64,000 bases of DNA, taken from NCBI RefSeq assembly GCF_024758505.1, contig NZ_CP077970.1, positions 6,386,001 through 6,450,000 of the forward strand. Reading direction: 5' to 3'. Below, piece after piece: positions 9,035 to 17,689 of the stretch. Position 1 is the stretch's first letter; each line of letters begins with the position of its first letter. The stretch is from Bradyrhizobium arachidis. GTDB taxonomy: Bacteria > Pseudomonadota > Alphaproteobacteria > Rhizobiales > Xanthobacteraceae. The translations under genes and the position numbers were made by a program. The notes beneath the pieces are model-generated. The model searched no databases. It saw nothing but the letters and a program-made list of their open reading frames with translations, and was not told where the DNA came from.

Positions 9035-10285
9035 CTAGCGCAGGCCGAGCACCAGATCGGCGGCGCGATCGCCGGACCGGACCGATCCCTCAATGGTTGC
9101 AGGCAATCCCGTATCAGTCCAGTCGCCGGCAAGGAACAGGTTTTTGTGCGCCGTGACCGGTCCGGGACGCATGCCATTCTGCTCGGGCGTTGCGGCGAAA
9201 GTGGCACGGCGCTCACGCACGATCTGCCACGCCGGCAATTCGCCGGAAACGCCGCCGGCCGCGCAGACGTCACGCCAGATCGCCTGCGCAAGCTCCTCGC
9301 GCGGCATATCGACGAGACGGTCGCCATTGCTGATCGTGACGGACAGGCGGTTCGGGAAGGCGAACAACCATTCCACGAGCCCGCCGACCACACCCAGGAT
9401 CGGGGCCGCGCCCGGCGGCGGATCAAAGCGGAAATGCGCATTCACGATTGCGCGGAACTTGGTCGGCGTCTTCACGCCCGGCAGCAGCGTTGATGCAGCG
9501 CGCGGCGGCACCGCCATCACGACTACATCGTCCGGTCCGAGCTGGATCACGTCCTCGCCGCCGAAATTCAGCGCACTGATGCGGCCATTGGACGCTACGA
9601 ATTCGTGCAGCTCGTGGCCGAGCTGAACCGAATGGCCCCGCTCCTGCAGGAATTTCACCGCGGGCTCGATCAGCACTGCGCTCAAGCCGTCGCGTGCGAT
9701 CAGCGGACGGCAAGCCTGCCCGCCCGCAAGCAGCGTCTCGCGGACGATGGCACCCGCAAGGCCCGCCGACCCCTCGGGCGGATCGACATTGAGGGCTGCA
9801 AGCAGGAGCGGCTGCACGAGCCGCTGGTAGAGCGTGCCCTCGCACGGGATCGACTTGCCGACGAGCGTGTCGGGCGATGCCCAGACCAGCGGCGCCAGCT
9901 TGAGATAATCCATCAGGCCAGTGTCGGGAACGCGCCGGCTCTCGTCGAACACCCAGCTCGGCAGCCGGCCGTCGCCGAGATCGAGCTGCCAGCGCTGCCC
10001 GGTGGCAAGGTCGACGAAGGGAAACTGCGCACTCTTCGGCCCGACCAGCCCGGCCTCAGTGCCGATCGAGCGGGCATAAGCGATCGCATGGCGATTGCCC
10101 GACAACAGCAGATGATTGCCGTTGTCGATGGTGAGATTGGTTGCGCCGTCGAAATAGGAACGGCAGCGGCCGCCGGCCTGCTGGGTCGCCTCGTGCACGG
10201 CGACTTTCCAGCCGCCATTGGCAAGCCGCACAGCGGCGGAGAGGCCGGAAATTCCGGCGCCGATGATGTGAACTGTCTTTTGCAT
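9035..10285 (-). CDS. hpnE: HpnE, FAD-dependent hydroxysqualene-to-squalene reductase
   Basis: A 416-residue amine-oxidase-type flavoprotein that reduces hydroxysqualene to squalene in the three-step HpnCDE route. The FAD dinucleotide fold opens the protein (IIGAGISGLSAAVRLANGG, GXGXXG at residues 8-13), followed by VHEATQQAGGRC. The C-terminal FAD contact is FLAGDWTDTGLPATIEGS. The ATG at 10285 overlaps the hpnD stop by one nucleotide (TGATG), showing translational coupling. Longer in-frame starts would lie inside hpnD. Confidence 0.93.
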   Translation of the reverse strand: MQKTVHIIGAGISGLSAAVRLANGGWKVAVHEATQQAGGRCRSYFDGATNLTIDNGNHLLLSGNRHAIAYARSIGTEAGLVGPKSAQFPFVDLATGQRWQLDLGDGRLPSWVFDESRRVPDTGLMDYLKLAPLVWASPDTLVGKSIPCEGTLYQRLVQPLLLAALNVDPPEGSAGLAGAIVRETLLAGGQACRPLIARDGLSAVLIEPAVKFLQERGHSVQLGHELHEFVASNGRISALNFGGEDVIQLGPDDVVVMAVPPRAASTLLPGVKTPTKFRAIVNAHFRFDPPPGAAPILGVVGGLVEWLFAFPNRLSVTISNGDRLVDMPREELAQAIWRDVCAAGGVSGELPAWQIVRERRATFAATPEQNGMRPGPVTAHKNLFLAGDWTDTGLPATIEGSVRSGDRAADLVLGLR

Positions 10286-11124
10286 CAGAGGAAAGCGTAA
10301 CGGAGAAGGATGGCGATGCGTGTGACCTTCGACACACGCACCGGCGCGCGCGGCGCTGCGAAGCCACGCGCGATCAGAAGGTCCAGAATCGCGTGGTAGT
10401 ATTTCGACATGATCCGCGGCGCGCGCACGGCGCGGCGCTTGTTGCGGTTCATGATCTCGTCCGACTTCTCGAAATGCGCTTTGGCGCGCTGTGCGATCGG
10501 CACGCACACCTTCGGCAGCGCCCGCTCTGCGATCACGCGATTCGGGTCGTTGGAGGTGATGCCGGCATGCAGCAGCGCCTCGCGCGGCAAATAGAGCCGG
10601 CCGAGCGTTGCGTCCTCGTCGATGTCGCGCAGAATGTTGGTGAGCTGGAGCGCGCGGCCGAGATGGTGCGCGAGCAGGATGCCGTCCTCTTCGGGCAGGC
10701 CGAACACCCGCACCGACAGGCGCCCCACCGCGCTTGCGACGCGATCGCAGTAGAGATCGAGCGTCGTCATGTCGGGCGCGCGGATGTCCTGCGGCACGTC
10801 CATCTCCATGCCGTCGACGATGGCGAGGAAATCCTCGCGCTTCAGCCCGAACGTCTTCACGGAGGCGACGTAGTCCTGCAGCCGCGCCGGCGGATGACCC
10901 TGGTAGAGTGCATCGATGTCGTCACGCCATTGCTGAAGCGCGGCCAACCGCTCGTCGCGCGGACCGTCGGAATCGGCGATGTCGTCGACCTGCCGGCAGA
11001 AGCTGTAGATCTGGAACATGGCCTCGCGCTGGTCGCGCGGCAGGATGCGCATCGCGGCGTAGAACGAGCTGCCGGATGCGGTCGTGCCGTAATTGGCGCC
11101 GGGCGAGGTCGCCTCAAGCGTCAT
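10285..11124 (-). CDS. hpnD: HpnD, presqualene diphosphate synthase
   Basis: A 279-residue squalene/phytoene-synthase-family enzyme that condenses two farnesyl diphosphates to presqualene diphosphate. Two aspartate-rich Mg-diphosphate sites are clear: FCRQVDDIADSD in the first third and LTNILRDIDEDATLGRLYLP in the second half. YFYAMRILP-type residues at the N-terminus appear as SFYAAMRILPRDQREAMF. It overlaps hpnC by 11 bp upstream and hpnE by 1 bp downstream. Assignment as D rather than C rests on gene order and on the intact second DXXED motif. Confidence 0.92.
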   Translation of the reverse strand: MTLEATSPGANYGTTASGSSFYAAMRILPRDQREAMFQIYSFCRQVDDIADSDGPRDERLAALQQWRDDIDALYQGHPPARLQDYVASVKTFGLKREDFLAIVDGMEMDVPQDIRAPDMTTLDLYCDRVASAVGRLSVRVFGLPEEDGILLAHHLGRALQLTNILRDIDEDATLGRLYLPREALLHAGITSNDPNRVIAERALPKVCVPIAQRAKAHFEKSDEIMNRNKRRAVRAPRIMSKYYHAILDLLIARGFAAPRAPVRVSKVTRIAILLRYAFL

Positions 11125-11998
11125 GTGCGGGCCCCGGATTGGAGACGGGCCGGCGCCCGATCGCGCGGCGGCCGATTTCGCCGATGATACCGGCGAGGCT
11201 GAAAGTGAGGAGCTCGAGCTTGTTGAGATGCACGCGCTCGCGCAGGGGATCGCGCACCTTCAACAGGCGCACGATGCGGTCGGCATAGGCCTGGATCACC
11301 GAGATATCGACGCCGAGACGGAAATCCCTGACCTCGGCACACAGCGACCGGCTCTCGTTGAGCAGCAGCTCGTTGCGCGCGGCGAGCGCCTGGAGACATC
11401 CGAGCATGGCGGGCGGCGACTGGTCGAGCCCGAGCTGCTCGACCGACGCGCCGCTCGCGGCGAGCGCATCGCGCGGCAGGTAGACGCGGTTGAGCGCGCG
11501 GAAATCCTTGCCGCAATCCTGCAGGTGATTGTTGATCTGCAAGCCGGCGCAGAGCGCATCGGACGCCGCCCAGGTGGAGGTGCTCTCGTTGTGGACGTCG
11601 AGCATAAAGCGGCCGACCGGCATCGCCGAGTAGCGGCAATAATGGATGACCTCGTCCCAGGTCTCGTAGCGCAGCTTGGTCACGTCCATCCGGAAGGCAA
11701 CGAGCACGTCGAGCGCATGGCGCGGCGGCATGCCGCGCTCGGCCAGCGCACGGCGCAGGATCACCGCCTCGGCCTGCGTGTCGCCATTGCCGAGGAGCTC
11801 GCGCTCGAACAGATCGAGGAAAGCGAGCTTCTCGTCGGGCTTCAGCGTGGCGTGATCGGCGATATCGTCGGCCGTGCGGACGAAATTGTAGAACGCCAGA
11901 ATGAGGGCGCGATGACGGGGATGAATGATCCAGGACGCGACGGGAAAATTCTCGTCGCGGTCACCCTTTCCGGATCTCAATTCGTTCGCAGAGGTCAT
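11114..11998 (-). CDS. hpnC: HpnC, hydroxysqualene synthase
   Basis: A 294-residue squalene/phytoene-synthase-family protein that converts presqualene diphosphate to hydroxysqualene. The first aspartate-rich motif is VRTADDIADHATL. The second is altered to NHLQDCGKDFRALNRVYLPRD, with Cys-Gly-Lys where HpnD has Asp-Glu-Asp. That difference fits a diphosphate-releasing step rather than the first condensation. It is the first gene of the operon. I prefer the ATG at 11998; an in-frame TTG at 12031 would add 11 residues, and neither has a strong ribosome-binding site. The 213 bp upstream to 12212 should carry the operon promoter. Confidence 0.9.
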   Translation of the reverse strand: MTSANELRSGKGDRDENFPVASWIIHPRHRALILAFYNFVRTADDIADHATLKPDEKLAFLDLFERELLGNGDTQAEAVILRRALAERGMPPRHALDVLVAFRMDVTKLRYETWDEVIHYCRYSAMPVGRFMLDVHNESTSTWAASDALCAGLQINNHLQDCGKDFRALNRVYLPRDALAASGASVEQLGLDQSPPAMLGCLQALAARNELLLNESRSLCAEVRDFRLGVDISVIQAYADRIVRLLKVRDPLRERVHLNKLELLTFSLAGIIGEIGRRAIGRRPVSNPGPAHDA

Positions 11999-12211
11999 CG
12001 AGGATTGGTTAACAATCGTCTGGCTGGACAAGGCTTTTTCAGGCTTTGCGCGGGTTCACGCCGGGCGGAACCGTCGCGGCCCCCATATAGGGGAATGCGA
12101 CCGTAAAACCAATCCTGTCTCTCGATACCCTGCCCTGCGGGCGATATTTTGCCCTGCGGGGTTTGGGCCCGCAGGGGCGGCGCAAGGGGCTTTTTCGGGC
12201 GCCCGGTGGGC

Positions 12212-12442
12212 TTATTGGCCGTTGGCTTTCAGAACCTGATCGCAAGCCGCCGAGATCTTCGAGCGGTTCTCCTTCAGGCAGGCCAGAATGGTGAAATCGC
12301 CCTGATCGATAACGGGACGGCAGAATTTCTGCACGTCGCGGGTGCAGGCCTTTTGCTCTTCAGGGGTGCCGCGCTGCTGGGCGACGGCCGCCGTCGAAAG
12401 CGATGCCGACACCAGGGTGAGAGCGAGGAGAAATTTACGCAT
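12212..12442 (-). CDS. Small exported cysteine-containing protein
   Basis: A 76-residue protein with a cleavable signal peptide (MRKFLLALTLVSASLSTAAVAQ, cleavage near residue 21). The mature part has four cysteines in the pattern CTRDVQKFC and LACLKENRSKISAACDQV. This resembles the Cys-rich repeat of small periplasmic proteins common in Rhizobiales, where the two Cys pairs probably form disulfides. Function is unknown. It lies 213 bp upstream of hpnC on the same strand, and whether it shares that transcript is unclear. Confidence 0.75.
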   Translation of the reverse strand: MRKFLLALTLVSASLSTAAVAQQRGTPEEQKACTRDVQKFCRPVIDQGDFTILACLKENRSKISAACDQVLKANGQ

Positions 12443-12889
12443 AGTGATCCTTCATTCTGACGGCAGAATCGTTCCAATCCCGGACAGCACAGGGCGGACG
12501 ACCGGAATAGATTGTTCTGATGGCTTTGCCACGGAAAGCGCAGCAGCGGAGACAGCAGAAGCGCTGGCAAATGCGGCCAAATTGGCACCTCACCCGCAAA
12601 TCATGCTTCACGCCTCTCTCATTGGCAAATGTAACAGTTTGATACTACGGGATTATTTCGGAGCCCCGCGTTTTACTTTTGACCTGTTGCAGACATGCAT
12701 CGCCACTCCTTACATGCACGGCGCAGAGCGCGACGAAAAAGCGCGCAAACCTGACGGGAAATGGCTGGTCGCGCTTGCGGTCGGTCATCAGGCTTTGAAC
12801 CTGACCCGGTATGGGGAACACTAAACCTTCGATGCGGCGAGACGTTCTTATTTTGAGAGGACGTCACTTCTGAAAACGGGATATTCGAC
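12443..12889. other. Gap with no recognisable gene
   Basis: 447 bp between divergent small exported-protein genes. Open frames here on both strands have biased, family-less sequences. Base composition is somewhat more AT-rich (around 12600-12700), as expected for promoters. No clear hairpin or promoter pair was seen. Confidence 0.45.
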
Positions 12890-13381
12890 ATGACATTCTT
12901 TGGACGACAGGCAATCACGGCGGCCGGCATTGGCGCAGCGCTGCTCCTTTCGGTCTCGGCGAGCCAGGCTCAGTCGTCCGGACCGTTTGCCGGCTTTGAT
13001 GGCAACTGGACCGGCACCGGCACGGTGTCGCTGTCCGACGGCACCACCGAGCGCATCCGCTGCAAAGCGGACTACAAGGTCGCCGCCAGCGGTCTCGGCC
13101 TGAAGCAGGCGCTTCACTGCGCCAGCGACAGCTACAAATTCGACCTCACCAGCGACGTGACGAGCCAGGGCGACCGGATCTCCGGCAACTGGAGCGAGGC
13201 CAGCCGCAACATCTTCGGCAACCTGCAGGGCACGGCCGGCGGCGGGCAGATCGACGTGTTCGTTGAGGCCAACGGATTCGCCGCCAACTTGTCGCTGCGC
13301 ACCAACGGCACCAAGCAGACGGTGCAGATCAGCTCCAAGGGCGAAATTCGCGGCGTGAACATCACGATGACGAAGGGCTGA
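12890..13381 (+). CDS. Exported protein of unknown function
   Basis: A 163-residue protein with a signal peptide (hydrophobic core about residues 9-23, SASQAQ cleavage near 28). The mature domain starts FAGFDGNWTGTGTVSLSDG and alternates hydrophobic and polar residues with repeated glycines, suggesting a small beta-barrel or lipocalin-like fold. Two cysteines (IRCKADYK and LHCASDSYKF) could form a disulfide. It is followed by a strong terminator, so it is probably a single-gene unit. I do not recognise a named family beyond similarity to alphaproteobacterial exported proteins with the FDGXWXGXG start. Confidence 0.75.
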   Translation: MTFFGRQAITAAGIGAALLLSVSASQAQSSGPFAGFDGNWTGTGTVSLSDGTTERIRCKADYKVAASGLGLKQALHCASDSYKFDLTSDVTSQGDRISGNWSEASRNIFGNLQGTAGGGQIDVFVEANGFAANLSLRTNGTKQTVQISSKGEIRGVNITMTKG

Positions 13382-13408
13382 CGCCCTTCACGCGTAGCAG
13401 GGAATACG

Positions 13409-13439
13409 GCCCCCGGTTCTCGCGAGCCGGGGGCTTTTT
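13409..13439 (+). terminator. Rho-independent terminator
   Basis: An 11-bp stem (GCCCCCGGTTC with GAGCCGGGGGC, one G-T pair), a 4-nt loop and TTTTT. It lies 27 bp after the exported-protein gene and just before the next gene at 13458. Confidence 0.85.
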
Positions 13440-13457
13440 GCTGACATTGTTCCGGAC

Positions 13458-14291
13458 ATGGACCCAATTCGCAGACATCTGCTCAAGGCCGCCGGGCTCT
13501 TCGTAGCCAGTCGCGCCTTTGCCAATGACCAGCAGGGAATGAGCATGCAGCCTTCATCGGTAAGACCGCGTCACGTGCTGTGCTTCCTCGGCAAGAACGA
13601 TGCCCTGCTGCATCCGCCGAAAGCCGTCGAGAAGACGATTGCGGATTTCGGTTTCGAGATCGACCGCACCTATTCGCAAGGAAAGCCCGATCCACACATG
13701 GCGCAATCGTTCGGCGTCTGCTGGGACCGTGTCTTCCCGAAGGCCTGGTCGGCCACGGACGAGGCCGCCGTGATCAACCACAAAGCGGTGCTCTACGTGT
13801 TGAGCCCGCGGATGGATCGGGACAAGGTGGTCGCCTATTCGGCTGCGGCACTGCGGATCGTGGAGGAGATGATCGAGGCGGGCGCCACCGCCGTGAAAGG
13901 CGAAAGCGCCGGCGTTGCCCACGGCCTCGAGCGATGGCGCAGTCTCGGCGATCAGGCACGCAAGGGCGCCCAGACCAGTCAGGGCCTTGGCATGACACTC
14001 GCCGTCGCCAAGGCGTGTCGTCTTGCTTTCGCCAAACGCCCGCTCGCCGGCGATCGCTATTACGAGACCGTCGGCTATCATTTCGTCGGCTTGCCGGAGG
14101 TCTATGTCGCGAAATCGCGCGGCAACGAATGGTCCGCGGTGATGCTCATGGAGGAGATTGCCAACGCCATGGCCGAGCACGGCATTGACGCGACCTTACG
14201 TGATCGCAAGCTCACGCTGTCGCGTGAGCAGGACTACGCCGAGAACGACTTCAAGTTCAATCCGTACGGGATCGTCCGCATCGAGGCGTGA
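13458..14291 (+). CDS. Exported protein of unknown function
   Basis: A 277-residue protein. The N-terminus MDPIRRHLLKAAGLFVASRAFA has a twin-arginine-like RRHLLKAAG signal. The mature part begins HVLCFLGKNDALLHPPKAVEKT and continues through a stretch with HMAQSFGVCWDRVFP and LSPRMDRDKVVAYSAAALR. It ends in DFKFNPYGIVRIEA. No catalytic motif stands out. It is convergent with the RND transporter gene at 14316, separated by 24 bp that contain a GAGCCGC/GCGGCTC inverted repeat without a T-run. Export is inferred from the leader only. Confidence 0.65.
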   Translation: MDPIRRHLLKAAGLFVASRAFANDQQGMSMQPSSVRPRHVLCFLGKNDALLHPPKAVEKTIADFGFEIDRTYSQGKPDPHMAQSFGVCWDRVFPKAWSATDEAAVINHKAVLYVLSPRMDRDKVVAYSAAALRIVEEMIEAGATAVKGESAGVAHGLERWRSLGDQARKGAQTSQGLGMTLAVAKACRLAFAKRPLAGDRYYETVGYHFVGLPEVYVAKSRGNEWSAVMLMEEIANAMAEHGIDATLRDRKLTLSREQDYAENDFKFNPYGIVRIEA

Positions 14292-14315
14292 GCGCGAGCC
14301 GCTCACGCCCGCGGC

Positions 14316-16682
14316 TCAGATCGCGGGCTTTCCGGCTCCGTGAATCTTCTCATGCAGATTGATCAGCCACATCGCCGTCGGCCGCAGGATGAAGAGGTCG
14401 GCGACCAGCGCCGCCACCATCGAGAAGGCCCCTAACCAGCCGAACAGCCGCAGTGACGGCAGGTCCGAGAACACGGTCACGACGAGGCCGCAGGCCAGCA
14501 CCACCGTGGTCAGGATCAGCGCTGGCCCGACCAGCACGGTCGCGCGCTCCACCGCGAGTGCTGACGAGACGCCGGGCTTGCCCTCCAGCCGCAAGCGGTT
14601 GAGGAAGTGGATGGTCGCGCTCAGGCCCAGGCCAAACGAGACGGTCAGCGCCACGACGCTGGCAAATTGCAGGCCCTCCCCGAGCGCCCACAGCACCGTG
14701 CCCGCGAGCACCACCGGGAAGATGCCGGGCAGGATACAGGCAAGCATCACGACCCAGGAGCGGAAGGCGAGACCAATGAAGATCGCGACCAGCGCGAACT
14801 CGACCGTGAGGCCGCGGTTCAGCTTCTCGATCATGTTCGCCGAGTTGCGTGCGGCAATGGCGGCAAGGCCGGTCACCGCGACCTCGTAGCCGGGATGCTT
14901 CTTGCGGATGGCGTCGAGCTCGGCATCGAGCTTGTCGACGATCGGCAGCAACTGGCTGGAATCCTTGTCCGGAACGCGGCCGGCAACCACGACGGCATCC
15001 TGCTCGGCGTCGATGAAACGCCGCACCAGATGCTCGGGGATCACGTTCACATATTCCTTGAGCGTCGCGACGTCCGAGCTGCCCGCCTTTTCCGCGAGCC
15101 AGCGGCGCAACGTCTCGATCGACCAGACGTTGCCGACACCGGCCGCCTTCTCGACGGTCGAGTGGACGTCCGCAATCGTCTGGAGCGTCTCCGGCGAATA
15201 GAGCGTTTCATTCTTGGGTAACACGATCAGGACGTTGACCGGGTTGGCGCCTGTCAGCTTGGCGTCGAGCCGGTTGCTGGCGGCGACCGCCTGACGCTTG
15301 TCCGGCACCTGGTCGGCGAGGCGGTAGCGCGGCTCCAGATTGGCGTAGATCACGCCAAGACCGCCGACGAACAGCAGCGCGATCAGGCTGAACAGGCCCG
15401 GACGGCCGACCATCCGCACCGCGATGAAGTAGCAGAAATTGCGCAGCGCCTGCACGCCGGCATCCGCGCTCTGGAACTTGACGGCAAAGAGCTTCTCGTT
15501 GCGCACGAACAGCACGCCGAACACCGGCACCAGCGACAGCACCGCGATCAGCGCGATGATGGTCGCAGCCAATCCCGCCTCGCCGAACTTCCGGATCAGG
15601 TCGGAGTCGGAGAATTGCAGCGCGATGAAGGAAATGCCGGCGGTGCCGTGCGTGAGCACGCAGGCGGGGCCGACCACCAGCACCGCGTTCTTGAACGCGG
15701 TGTATTTGTCCTGTCCTGCGATCAGCCGGTCGCGCGCCGCAAAGGTGAGCTGCATCGAGTCCGAGAAGCTGATGACCATGATGAGCGGGGTCATCACGTT
15801 CAGGAACATGTTGAGATTGAAATTGGCCCAGCCGAGCGCGCCCAGCGCCAGCAGGATCGCAATCATCGGCGGGAACGCCGCCACCACCATGAAGGAGATT
15901 TTTCGGAAGAAGATGATGGCAATGATACAACCGGCGAGAATGCCGAGAATGTTGTAGGTCAGGCCGTCACGCTCGACCGCATTGCGGATTTCGAGCTGCA
16001 TGACAGGCACGCCGGAGAGCTGCACGCTGAGCCCGGTGTCGCCGAGATCCTCCTTCATCAGCTTGCGGATTTCGCCGACGGTGACGCCGAGCTTGCTGGA
16101 GGCGACCACCGCGGGATCCAGCGAGAGCACGATCAGTGCCAGCGTTCCGTCCTCGGAGAGGAGCTTGCCGCGGATAATCTCGTTGCTTTTGACGACCTCG
16201 ATGAACTTGTCGTAGTCGGCTCCCTGCGGCAGCTCGGCCGGGAACAGCGCGGCCGGCAGCTTGCCGGGCGCAGGCGCCTGGCGCGCGGAAAACAGCGAGA
16301 CCAGACCGCGCGTACCCTCGACGAGTTGCATGTCGGTGATGAAGTCGCGCAGCTTCTCGAGATTGTCGCGCGCCAGCAAGGTCTTGCCTTCGACCACGAC
16401 GAGGACGTCGAACTCCTCCGCCGGGAATTTCTTCGTCACCTCTTCGTACTGGCGAAATTCCTTGGTGTTGGAACGGAAGAGCTGCGACAGCGAGTCGTCG
16501 ATCTTGATGCGCTCGATGCCGAAGACGGCGCCGACGATCAGCGCGATCAGCACCACGCAGGCGATCACCGGCGCCTGGACGGCGATCAGCCCGAGGCGTT
16601 CCAGCCCGAAGGCGATGGAGGACGTCGGCCCCTGCTCGACCTTCTCGACATGAACCTCACTCTCGCTGTGCTTTTCGAGCAT
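14316..16682 (-). CDS. RND/MMPL-family lipid-type transporter (HpnN-like, not HpnN)
   Basis: A 788-residue inner-membrane protein with the same duplicated plan as HpnN. It has one helix at about 36-55, a periplasmic domain to about 255, and five helices to about 420. A helix near 440 precedes a second periplasmic domain, and terminal helices occupy about 640-770. The first half carries VISFSDSMQLTFAARDR and the second SFGLGLSATIHFLNRLR, the equivalents of the proton-relay segment. It is therefore a member of the hydrophobe/MMPL branch and a paralogue of hpnN at 1043-3631. It lies downstream of eutC (224-bp gap) on the same strand as eutB-hpnP-eutC. A substrate is not known; a hydrophobic lipid, possibly a methylated hopanoid, is an inference from position. 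Confidence 0.8.
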   Translation of the reverse strand: MLEKHSESEVHVEKVEQGPTSSIAFGLERLGLIAVQAPVIACVVLIALIVGAVFGIERIKIDDSLSQLFRSNTKEFRQYEEVTKKFPAEEFDVLVVVEGKTLLARDNLEKLRDFITDMQLVEGTRGLVSLFSARQAPAPGKLPAALFPAELPQGADYDKFIEVVKSNEIIRGKLLSEDGTLALIVLSLDPAVVASSKLGVTVGEIRKLMKEDLGDTGLSVQLSGVPVMQLEIRNAVERDGLTYNILGILAGCIIAIIFFRKISFMVVAAFPPMIAILLALGALGWANFNLNMFLNVMTPLIMVISFSDSMQLTFAARDRLIAGQDKYTAFKNAVLVVGPACVLTHGTAGISFIALQFSDSDLIRKFGEAGLAATIIALIAVLSLVPVFGVLFVRNEKLFAVKFQSADAGVQALRNFCYFIAVRMVGRPGLFSLIALLFVGGLGVIYANLEPRYRLADQVPDKRQAVAASNRLDAKLTGANPVNVLIVLPKNETLYSPETLQTIADVHSTVEKAAGVGNVWSIETLRRWLAEKAGSSDVATLKEYVNVIPEHLVRRFIDAEQDAVVVAGRVPDKDSSQLLPIVDKLDAELDAIRKKHPGYEVAVTGLAAIAARNSANMIEKLNRGLTVEFALVAIFIGLAFRSWVVMLACILPGIFPVVLAGTVLWALGEGLQFASVVALTVSFGLGLSATIHFLNRLRLEGKPGVSSALAVERATVLVGPALILTTVVLACGLVVTVFSDLPSLRLFGWLGAFSMVAALVADLFILRPTAMWLINLHEKIHGAGKPAI

Positions 16683-16906
16683 GCCTTTTCCAGTTCCTAA
16701 ATCGGCTCAATTGGTGAGCTTGATGCGCCCCGCGATCGGGCTTGAAAACGCCATACAGATGGGGGGCTTGCCCTTTGAAAATACGCGGGAAATCGCGGCA
16801 CGGGGTTTAGCAGGTCCGTACCCGGACAAGCAAGCGCGCGGGAGGGGGCCAAACTGACAAAGATGTGTCGAATTCGGCCCCAATGGCCGGCTCCGCATCA
16901 TTCGGA

Positions 16907-17683
16907 TCAAACTGCGCCAATTCGGCGCGGGGAGCGGTCGGCGCTCTCGTCCTTGAGCGCCACGCCCGTGACCTGCCGTGCCAGTCCCTCGCGGACCAGC
17001 CAGGCGATCTTGAAGGCGGCCTCGTCATGGCTGAGCCCGGCCTGGTGGACATTCGAGACGCAGTTGCGCTCGGCATCGGTACGGCCTGGCTTTGGGGCAA
17101 AGGTCAGATAGGCCCCGAGGCTGTCCGGCGCCGACAGGCCCGGCCGCTCACCGATGAGCATCACGACCATTTCAGCACCGAGGATGGCGCCGATTTCGTC
17201 GCCAAGCGCGACCCGCGCGCTTGATGCGACAACGATCTGGCCGATCGCGACAGCATCGTCTTCAGCGAGGTGCGCCAACAGGCTCGTCAGGACTGCGACC
17301 GCGTGAGCATGCACGGCTGTCGGAGAGAGGCCGTCGCCGATCACGACCGCGAGCCGGCCCGGTGTCGTCGCCACAGTCGCGAGATGTTCGACCGATGCGT
17401 CATCGAGCTGTCGCCCGAGATCAGGACGCCGCAGATAGTCCTTGCGGTTCGGGGCCCTGCTCCTCACCGAAACTGCCGCGAGGCCCAGGGCGCCGAGCGC
17501 GGCAATCAGCATCTCCGCATCAAATGCCGCATGCACGGCATCGCGGGCGCGCGCATGCGCCAGCGTGAAATCGAGCAACGGTCTTGTGGGAAGGCTGGCG
17601 CCGCTCCGCCCCAGCGCCACCCGAGCCGGCGTCAGCGTCCGCAGATCGAGGGTCGAGCGGCCTGGTGCGACCGGGCTAGACAT
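16907..17683 (-). CDS. eutC: Ethanolamine ammonia-lyase, small subunit
   Basis: A 258-residue EutC. With EutB it forms the adenosylcobalamin-dependent lyase that converts ethanolamine to acetaldehyde and ammonia. Recognisable segments are [38 protein letters not shown] near the N-terminus, [17 protein letters not shown], and [28 protein letters not shown], all part of the B12-binding Rossmann-like fold. NCVSNVH follows. The start codon lies only 6 nt from the hpnP stop, so translation is probably coupled to hpnP. The partner eutB is upstream, on the far side of hpnP. No EutA reactivase, Eut shell or Eut aldehyde dehydrogenase is in the window. Confidence 0.93.
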   Translation of the reverse strand: MSSPVAPGRSTLDLRTLTPARVALGRSGASLPTRPLLDFTLAHARARDAVHAAFDAEMLIAALGALGLAAVSVRSRAPNRKDYLRRPDLGRQLDDASVEHLATVATTPGRLAVVIGDGLSPTAVHAHAVAVLTSLLAHLAEDDAVAIGQIVVASSARVALGDEIGAILGAEMVVMLIGERPGLSAPDSLGAYLTFAPKPGRTDAERNCVSNVHQAGLSHDEAAFKIAWLVREGLARQVTGVALKDESADRSPRRIGAV

Positions 17684-17689
17684 GACGCA

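Noticed and set aside
14292..14315. GAGCCGC/GCGGCTC inverted repeat as a bidirectional terminator
   Set aside because: The stem is only 7 bp and neither side has a T-run.
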